18,011 nucleotides of DNA, from positions 1-18,011 of the forward strand of contig CAMBGO010000022.1 in the NCBI GenBank assembly GCA_945866165.1, read 5' to 3'. This document shows, piece after piece, positions 13,245 to 18,011 of the stretch. Under the pieces are notes generated by a model that was given only the letters and a program-made list of their open reading frames with translations, searched no databases and was not told the DNA's origin. Position numbers and translations under genes: made by a program. Position 1 is the stretch's first letter. Each line of letters opens with the position of its first letter. Source of the DNA: Chitinophaga pinensis. GTDB taxonomy: Bacteria; Bacteroidota; Bacteroidia; Chitinophagales; Chitinophagaceae.

Positions 13245-14465
13245 ATGAAACTAGTAACCAAAATCCAGCTATCTGCTATGATGTTCATGCAATTTTTTGT
13301 ATGGGGTGCATGGTATGGGCAAATGAGTAAGTATATGACCGATCAGCTGCATGCTACCGGCGATCAGGTGGGGAATGCATATGCTGCATTTTCTGTTGCT
13401 ATGATTGTTGCTCCATTTTTTGTAGGAATGTTGGCAGACAGGTTTTTTCAAGCACAAAAGGTATTGGGAGTACTCAATATTTTAGGTGCGCTAATTCTTT
13501 ATGTACTAACCACAATTACCAATCCAGATACTTTTTATTGGGTAATGTTATTGTACTGTATAACATTTGCACCAACCATTGCGCTTACTGCATCAATATC
13601 TATGCGCAACATGTCGAATCCTGAAAAAGAATTTCCTGCTATCAGGGTATTTGGTACCATTGCTTGGATTGCAGTGGTCAATTTAGTTGGATTTATGGGC
13701 GTTGGAGACAAGGTGACTATTTTCCAAATCTCCATGGTTTCTGCAGCTGTACTTGGAGTATTGTCATTTTTATTACCAAGTACACCTCCAACAGCAACAG
13801 GTCCTACTACATTCAGTCAAATTATCGGTAAGGATGCCTTTGTTTTATTCAAAGACCGATCTTTTCTAATATTCTTTATTTCATCAGTACTGATTTGTAT
13901 TCCACTTTCATTTTATTATACTTGGGCTAACCCTTCTTTAACTGATGGATTTAAAGCAGCATTTCCTACAGCAGATCCTTCAACTTTTAGAATTGAAAAT
14001 ATGATGTCGTTGGGTCAAGTTTCTGAAGTCTTGTTTATGTTATTATTGCCATTGGCATATTCAAGGGTGGGGGTTAAAAATATTTTAATCATTGGTCTAG
14101 TTGCATGGATCATACGTTTTGTTTTCTTTGGATATGGAAATCCTGATACTTCGTTATGGATGTTGTATGGTGCTATTCTATTGCATGGTGTGTGCTACGA
14201 TTTCTTCTTTGTGAGTGGAATGATTTATACAGATGCAAAGGCCGGAGAAAAAATAAAATCACAGGCGCAGGGATTGATTTCATTGGCAACCTATGGATTA
14301 GGCATGTTGATTGGTTCAATTGTTGCTGGAAAAGTAAAAGACCTTTATACAAAAAGCGAAGTTACACAGTGGCTGAATGTATGGCTTGTTCCTGCTGGAA
14401 TCGCAGCAGTAAGTCTTTTGTTTTTATTATTATTTTTCAAAGATAAAAAAACAGCGAACGCTTAA
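13245..14465 (+). CDS. NupG-type nucleoside:H+ symporter family MFS transporter
   Basis: A 406-residue integral membrane protein with about 12 hydrophobic helices, matching the nucleoside:H+ symporter branch of the major facilitator superfamily (E. coli NupG, XapB). The start MKLVTKIQLSAMMFMQFFVWGAWYGQM (two pieces) is characteristic, as are GMLADRFF after the second helix and FPAIRVFGTIAWIAV near residues 133-148. Members are annotated as nucleoside permeases, but Bacteroidota relatives often sit beside sugar dehydrogenases, so the substrate could be a sugar or a modified sugar. Here the next gene, 24 bases on, is a Gfo/Idh/MocA oxidoreductase, which supports an import-and-oxidise pair. The ATG at 13245 is chosen over an upstream TTG (13164) because the extra 27 residues are not family-like and overlap the promoter. 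Confidence 0.9.
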   Translation: MKLVTKIQLSAMMFMQFFVWGAWYGQMSKYMTDQLHATGDQVGNAYAAFSVAMIVAPFFVGMLADRFFQAQKVLGVLNILGALILYVLTTITNPDTFYWVMLLYCITFAPTIALTASISMRNMSNPEKEFPAIRVFGTIAWIAVVNLVGFMGVGDKVTIFQISMVSAAVLGVLSFLLPSTPPTATGPTTFSQIIGKDAFVLFKDRSFLIFFISSVLICIPLSFYYTWANPSLTDGFKAAFPTADPSTFRIENMMSLGQVSEVLFMLLLPLAYSRVGVKNILIIGLVAWIIRFVFFGYGNPDTSLWMLYGAILLHGVCYDFFFVSGMIYTDAKAGEKIKSQAQGLISLATYGLGMLIGSIVAGKVKDLYTKSEVTQWLNVWLVPAGIAAVSLLFLLLFFKDKKTANA

Positions 14466-14489
14466 TTTCTAACTAATAATTTATATTTC

Positions 14490-15683
14490 ATGGTAAGATT
14501 AGCAATGCTTGGTTCCGGCTTTATCGGACGATTTTATGCAGATTCCATTCAAGGTTTAAGAAGCAAAGATAAAATTGTTTCAATTTATTCTCGTAGGGAA
14601 GAACAAGCGAAAAAATTCGCAGACGATTATGCATGTGATCATTTCACTACAGTGATGGAAGAGTCCATCGCTCATCCTGATGTTGACATGGTTTGTATTT
14701 CACTTCCAAACAACTTACATGAGGAAGCAGTTATGCTATGCTGCAAACACAAAAAAGCTGTTATCACTACGAAGCCGCTTGGCCGAAATGCAATAGAAGC
14801 AAAGCGCATGTTGGAAGCTGTTGAAAAGGCAGGCATTTTCAATGGTTACCTAGAAGATCTTGTTTATACTCCTAAGTTTATTAAGGCACACGAAAGTGTG
14901 AAGAATGGTGCATTGGGTAGAATTCTTTGGGCTAAATCCCGTGAAACACATCCTGGTCCTCACAGTGATTGGTTTTGGGACTTGGAAAAAGCAGGTGGCG
15001 GATGTATTCTTGATCTTGGTTGTCATTGCGTAGAAATTACAAGGAGCTATATTGGAAAAGATATAAAACCAGTTGAAGTGATGTGTTGGGCGGATACGCA
15101 GGTGAAACCTATTGAAGCAGAGGATCATGCAATTGGTTTAGTGAAATATGAAAATGGGGCTATTGCACAATTTGAAGTGAGTTGGACATTCAGGGGTGGA
15201 CTAGATTTGCGTGATGAGGTAATGGGAACTGAAGGAACCATTTGGGTAAATAGTTTTCTTAGAACTGGTTTTGAAATGTTCACCACCGGAAAGGGTGCTG
15301 ACTACGTTGCTGAAAAAGCTGAATCAAATTCTGGTTGGTTGTTCCCTGTTGGTGATGAACTAAATGAGCTTGGATATAACCACATGTTCTTCGATATGTT
15401 TAACGCATATGAAAAAGGCACAAAGCCACGTGAGTTATTTTATGATGGGTATGTTGTGAATTCAGTATTGGATGCAGCATATAAAAGCGTGAAATCAAAA
15501 TTGTGGGAACCTATAGTTATTGAAGATTGGCGTGGACAAGTGGGTCTCACAAAACCGAGTACCTTGGTTGAGTTTGATGCCGATCACTACCTTGTTAAAG
15601 AGGAAGTCACGCATTATGGCGCAAAAAAACTTATCTTAAAAGAGAAGAAAACAGGAAATATTATTGAGAGAATTCTTTCTTAA
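14490..15683 (+). CDS. Gfo/Idh/MocA family NAD(P)-dependent oxidoreductase
   Basis: A 397-residue dehydrogenase of the Gfo/Idh/MocA family. The Rossmann motif GSGFIG is at 8-13, SLPNNLHEE at 71-79 follows the fourth strand, and the catalytic-type lysine is Lys95 in TTKPLGRN, where most relatives have EKP. The substrate-side signature GGGCILDLGCHCVEI (169-183) gives Asp175 and His179. The enzyme is cytoplasmic, with no Tat signal, unlike many exported Bacteroidota relatives. Likely reaction: oxidation or reduction of a hydroxyl on a sugar or cyclitol brought in by the transporter encoded 24 bases upstream; the exact substrate is unknown. The residues after about 350 include a short extension ending GNIIERILS. 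The gene is closed by a strong hairpin at 15701-15742. Confidence 0.94.
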   Translation: MVRLAMLGSGFIGRFYADSIQGLRSKDKIVSIYSRREEQAKKFADDYACDHFTTVMEESIAHPDVDMVCISLPNNLHEEAVMLCCKHKKAVITTKPLGRNAIEAKRMLEAVEKAGIFNGYLEDLVYTPKFIKAHESVKNGALGRILWAKSRETHPGPHSDWFWDLEKAGGGCILDLGCHCVEITRSYIGKDIKPVEVMCWADTQVKPIEAEDHAIGLVKYENGAIAQFEVSWTFRGGLDLRDEVMGTEGTIWVNSFLRTGFEMFTTGKGADYVAEKAESNSGWLFPVGDELNELGYNHMFFDMFNAYEKGTKPRELFYDGYVVNSVLDAAYKSVKSKLWEPIVIEDWRGQVGLTKPSTLVEFDADHYLVKEEVTHYGAKKLILKEKKTGNIIERILS

Positions 15684-15700
15684 GTATACTCACTGAAAGC

Positions 15701-15742
15701 AAAAAGGCACAAAGTAAATTTATTTAAACTTTGTGCCTTTTT
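15701..15742. terminator. Bidirectional intrinsic terminator between converging genes
   Basis: AAAAAGGCACAAAGT (15701-15715) and its perfect reverse complement (15728-15742) form a 15-base stem; part of the 12-base loop can pair further (TAAAT with ATTTA). The stem starts with an A run and ends with a T run, so it can terminate from either side: the oxidoreductase gene (ends 15683) on the plus strand and korA (ends 15766) on the minus strand. Confidence 0.88.
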
Positions 15743-15765
15743 CGTTTCTATTTGTTCTCTGTCAG

Positions 15766-17613
15766 TTAAAGATATTTTCTGATTTCTTCAATCAACTCTC
15801 CTTTTGTAATCGGCGTTCCTTTTATTTTATTAAAGGGTTTCGCATCTACAAAATATACATCTCTGATAATTTTAATTAATTGGCCATTGTTTATTTCTGG
15901 AATCAGCACTGTATCAAAATTGGAAAGTATTTCCCCTAAATTTTTAGGGAATGGTCTGAGGTGCCTGATGTGTGCATGAGAAACAGCATGTCCTTCCGAA
16001 ATCAAATCTAATACGGCACTTTTTATTGATCCAAAAGTGCTTCCCCATCCAAGCACAAGTACCTTGCCTTTTTCTTTTCCGCATTCAATTTTTTGTTCAG
16101 GGATATAATTAGCAATCAGGTCTACTTTTGCCTGACGTGTTTTAACCATGTGCTCATGGTTATCGGGCTCGTAGTTTACATTACCTGTTATATCTTGTTT
16201 TTCCAGTCCCCCAATGCGGTGTTCAAGTCCTTTTGTTCCTGGCACTGCCCAAGGTCTTACCAATTTTTCATCTCGTTTGTAAGGATGAAATTTCTCTTCA
16301 TCTTCATTCAAACCTTTTTTGAAATTTACTTCAATCGGTGTCAATTGATCTGCTGTAGGAAACTTCCATGGTTCCGCTCCATTTGCAATGTATCCATCAC
16401 TAAGAAACATAACAGGCACCATGTGTTCTAATGAAATTCGACATGCTTCATATATAGCACCAAAGCAATCGCTCGGGGTTGATGCTGCAATTACAGGCAT
16501 AGGGCATTCACCATTTCTTCCATAATATGCTTGAAGCAAATCACTTTGTTCTGTTTTTGTAGGGAGTCCTGTTGAAGGGCCTCCTCTTTGCACATCGATA
16601 ATCACCAAAGGAATCTCTAACATCACTGCCAAGCCTATGGCTTCTGCTTTCAATGCCAATCCCGGTCCGGATGTTGTTGTTACAGCAAGTGAACCACCAT
16701 ATGCTGCACCAATTGCTGAAGTGATGCCAGCAATTTCATCTTCTGCTTGAAATGTTTTTACATTGAAGTTTTTCAACCTACTCAAATCATGTAAAATATC
16801 AGATGCAGGAGTAATTGGATAAGACCCCAAGAACAAAGGCAATCCACTTTTTTCTGCAGCTGCAACCAATCCCATTGAAAGGGCTTGGTTTCCCATGATA
16901 GAGCGATAGGTGCCTGCCTGCATTTTTGCTTTTTCCACCGTATACCGAGTGGTGAATGTTTCGGTGGTGTCGGCGTAAAAATAACCTGCTTGTAACGCCT
17001 TGATATTTGCATTTAGAATCTCATCTTTCTTGCCAAATTTTTCTTTAAGAAATGATAAGGTACTTTCCATGTCACGGTTGTACATCCAATAGAGAAATCC
17101 AAGTACGAACATGTTCTTTGCCCTGTCTTTCTCTTTTGTTCCCAATGTGATATCCTTTAAGGCCTCACGTGTCATTTTGGTGATATCCATTTTGATGACA
17201 TCAAATCCATCAAGTGAATTGTCTTCTAATGGATTTATTCCTTCGGGATAATTAGCCAATCGAAGATTTTTTGAATCAAACCCATCGGTATTTGCAATGA
17301 TCTTCCCGCCTTTCTTAATTGCTCTGAGATTGGTTTTAAGTGCAGCAGCATTCATCGCTACCAATATATCACATAAATCACCCGGGGTATAGATTGCATC
17401 GCTTGAAAAGCGAAGCTGGTATCCACTTACACCAGGGATTGTTCCTATCGGGGCCCTGATTTCAGCTGGAAAGTCAGGAAAAGTAGCTAGGTCAATGCCT
17501 AGCAGTGCCGTATTATTGGTAAACTGACTTCCTGTGAGCTGCATACCATCTCCACTGTCACCAGCAAATTTGATAACAACATCATTCAACAGTTCTTCTT
17601 TTCTTATAGTCAT
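15766..17613 (-). CDS. korA: 2-oxoacid:ferredoxin oxidoreductase, fused gamma-alpha subunit (KorA type)
   Basis: A 615-residue subunit of a thiamine-diphosphate enzyme that oxidises a 2-oxoacid (probably 2-oxoglutarate) to the acyl-CoA while reducing ferredoxin. Residues about 12-195 are the gamma domain (FAGDSGDGMQLTGSQF at 16-31, the PAEIRAPIGT loop at 49-58). Residues about 240-450 are the alpha pyrimidine-binding domain, with GSYPITPASDILH at 263-275, TFQAEDEIAGI at 287-297, TSGPGLALKAEAIGL (314-328) and QRGGPSTGLPTKTEQSD at 342-358. The C-terminal domain (about 510-610) has LVLGWGSTFGSI. The partner beta subunit, which holds thiamine diphosphate and an Fe-S cluster, is not directly downstream: the next gene converges from the other strand behind a terminator. 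Substrate assignment rests on the KorA-like domain order and remains an inference. Confidence 0.93.
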   Translation of the reverse strand: MTIRKEELLNDVVIKFAGDSGDGMQLTGSQFTNNTALLGIDLATFPDFPAEIRAPIGTIPGVSGYQLRFSSDAIYTPGDLCDILVAMNAAALKTNLRAIKKGGKIIANTDGFDSKNLRLANYPEGINPLEDNSLDGFDVIKMDITKMTREALKDITLGTKEKDRAKNMFVLGFLYWMYNRDMESTLSFLKEKFGKKDEILNANIKALQAGYFYADTTETFTTRYTVEKAKMQAGTYRSIMGNQALSMGLVAAAEKSGLPLFLGSYPITPASDILHDLSRLKNFNVKTFQAEDEIAGITSAIGAAYGGSLAVTTTSGPGLALKAEAIGLAVMLEIPLVIIDVQRGGPSTGLPTKTEQSDLLQAYYGRNGECPMPVIAASTPSDCFGAIYEACRISLEHMVPVMFLSDGYIANGAEPWKFPTADQLTPIEVNFKKGLNEDEEKFHPYKRDEKLVRPWAVPGTKGLEHRIGGLEKQDITGNVNYEPDNHEHMVKTRQAKVDLIANYIPEQKIECGKEKGKVLVLGWGSTFGSIKSAVLDLISEGHAVSHAHIRHLRPFPKNLGEILSNFDTVLIPEINNGQLIKIIRDVYFVDAKPFNKIKGTPITKGELIEEIRKYL

Positions 17614-17700
17614 GGGATTATTTTAACATGTTTATCTACAATAAGTTCAACAATTTTAAAAAGTTAGGCGGCGCTTATGCTGTTTTGCCATTGTTTAACT

Positions 17701-17730
17701 TTTGTAGTCTTACATGATTCAATGATTTTG
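17701..17730 (+). promoter_or_regulatory. Candidate promoter for the Bax inhibitor-1-like gene
   Basis: TTTG (17701-17704), an 18-base spacer and TGATTTTG (17723-17730), one mismatch from TAnnTTTG. The predicted leader is about 25 bases to the ATG at 17760. The 146-base divergent gap to korA (17614-17759) holds nothing else that I recognise; no convincing -7 box is seen for korA. Confidence 0.45.
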
Positions 17731-17759
17731 CCTAATTTTAAGCTACAAAATTACTTAAC

Positions 17760-18011
17760 ATGTCGCTATTTAATTCAAGCAACCCTACCTTATCAGAAAA
17801 ATCATTTAACAGGTCGATTTCAGTTCCGGGATCAGACACCATGACATTTAGTGGTACCCTTAATCGTTTTGGCTTCCTCTTTTTGATGGTGATGGCATCA
17901 TCGGTATACGTTTGGAATGAGGCCAGTGTTGGAAACAGTGTGCAAGGTTATATTTTGGGTGGTGGAATTGGGGGACTGATATTAGCCATTGTGCTTATGT
18001 TTAAGCAACAG
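17760..18011 (+). CDS. Bax inhibitor-1/YccA family membrane protein, 5' part
   Basis: The first 84 codons run off the right edge without a stop. The opening MSLFNSSNPTLSEKSF, then DTMTFSGTLNRFGFLFLMVM, is the typical N-terminus of Bacteroidota Bax inhibitor-1/YccA proteins (BaxI_1 type): a short polar leader with the NPxLS segment, then a first membrane helix (about residues 36-52) and a second (about 63-81). Full-length members have about 240 residues and seven helices. The role in bacteria is uncertain; relatives bind membrane proteases or conduct calcium. It is divergent from korA. The assignment rests on the N-terminus only. Confidence 0.85.
   Translation, partial: MSLFNSSNPTLSEKSFNRSISVPGSDTMTFSGTLNRFGFLFLMVMASSVYVWNEASVGNSVQGYILGGGIGGLILAIVLMFKQQ

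Noticed and set aside
16093..16431. 112-codon Cys/Phe-rich plus-strand open frame inside korA
   Set aside because: Antisense to conserved KorA sequence; the apparent hydrophobicity comes from reading the complement of polar codons.
1..18011. Mobile elements, CRISPR arrays, tRNA or rRNA genes, or a defence system
   Set aside because: No transposase, integrase, direct-repeat array, tRNA-like cloverleaf or rRNA sequence was seen, and the genes are housekeeping types with even composition.

Overview
The window looks like ordinary chromosome of a Bacteroidota bacterium, most likely Chitinophagaceae or a close relative. The evidence is low G+C, lineage-typical genes (gldC, a DUF4290 protein beside murA, a fused KorA, a BaxI_1-type membrane protein), no clear Shine-Dalgarno sequences, and several copies of the Bacteroidota -7 promoter element TAnnTTTG close upstream of start codons. 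The family or genus is inference. I see no rRNA, tRNA, CRISPR array, insertion sequence, integrase or prophage gene. No stretch over 300 bases lacks a gene; the largest gaps are about 125-145 bases.

Layout. 1-1998 (minus): DUF4290 gene then murA (cut by the left edge), a likely two-gene unit. 2089-2886 (plus): SRAP/YedK-like abasic-site protein, divergent from DUF4290 across a compact double promoter. 2876-4003 (minus): a NagX-like membrane acyltransferase whose end overlaps the SRAP gene by 11 bases. 4097-5611 (minus): lysS with its own consensus promoter. 5705-7665 (minus): a trans-sulfuration PLP enzyme followed closely by a TIGR02757/DUF2400 protein. 7744-8577 (plus): a short GT4-like glycosyltransferase. 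8702-10089 (plus): gldC, a YqeY-like gene and a CvpA-like gene. 10167-13120 (plus): alpha/beta hydrolase, CBS-domain protein and a POTRA/beta-barrel outer membrane protein. 13245-15683 (plus): NupG-type transporter and Gfo/Idh/MocA oxidoreductase, closed by a strong hairpin at 15701-15742 that also serves the converging korA (15766-17613, minus). 17760-18011 (plus): start of a Bax inhibitor-1/YccA membrane protein.

The genes are mainly housekeeping: peptidoglycan precursor synthesis (murA), translation (lysS), sulfur amino acid metabolism, 2-oxoacid oxidation (korA), DNA damage handling (SRAP), envelope assembly (POTRA/barrel protein) and sugar or nucleoside use (transporter plus dehydrogenase). 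I found no convincing new multi-gene system. The points most worth a second look are the Cys-to-Asp change at the MurA catalytic loop (expected fosfomycin insensitivity), a korA without a neighbouring korB, a minimal GT4 enzyme lacking the second glutamate of its EX7E motif, promoter boxes that abut start codons and imply near-leaderless mRNAs, and the Gly/Arg-rich tail of the DUF4290 protein. Several starts were moved downstream of the longest open frame because a promoter box, signal peptide or family N-terminus fits the internal start better.
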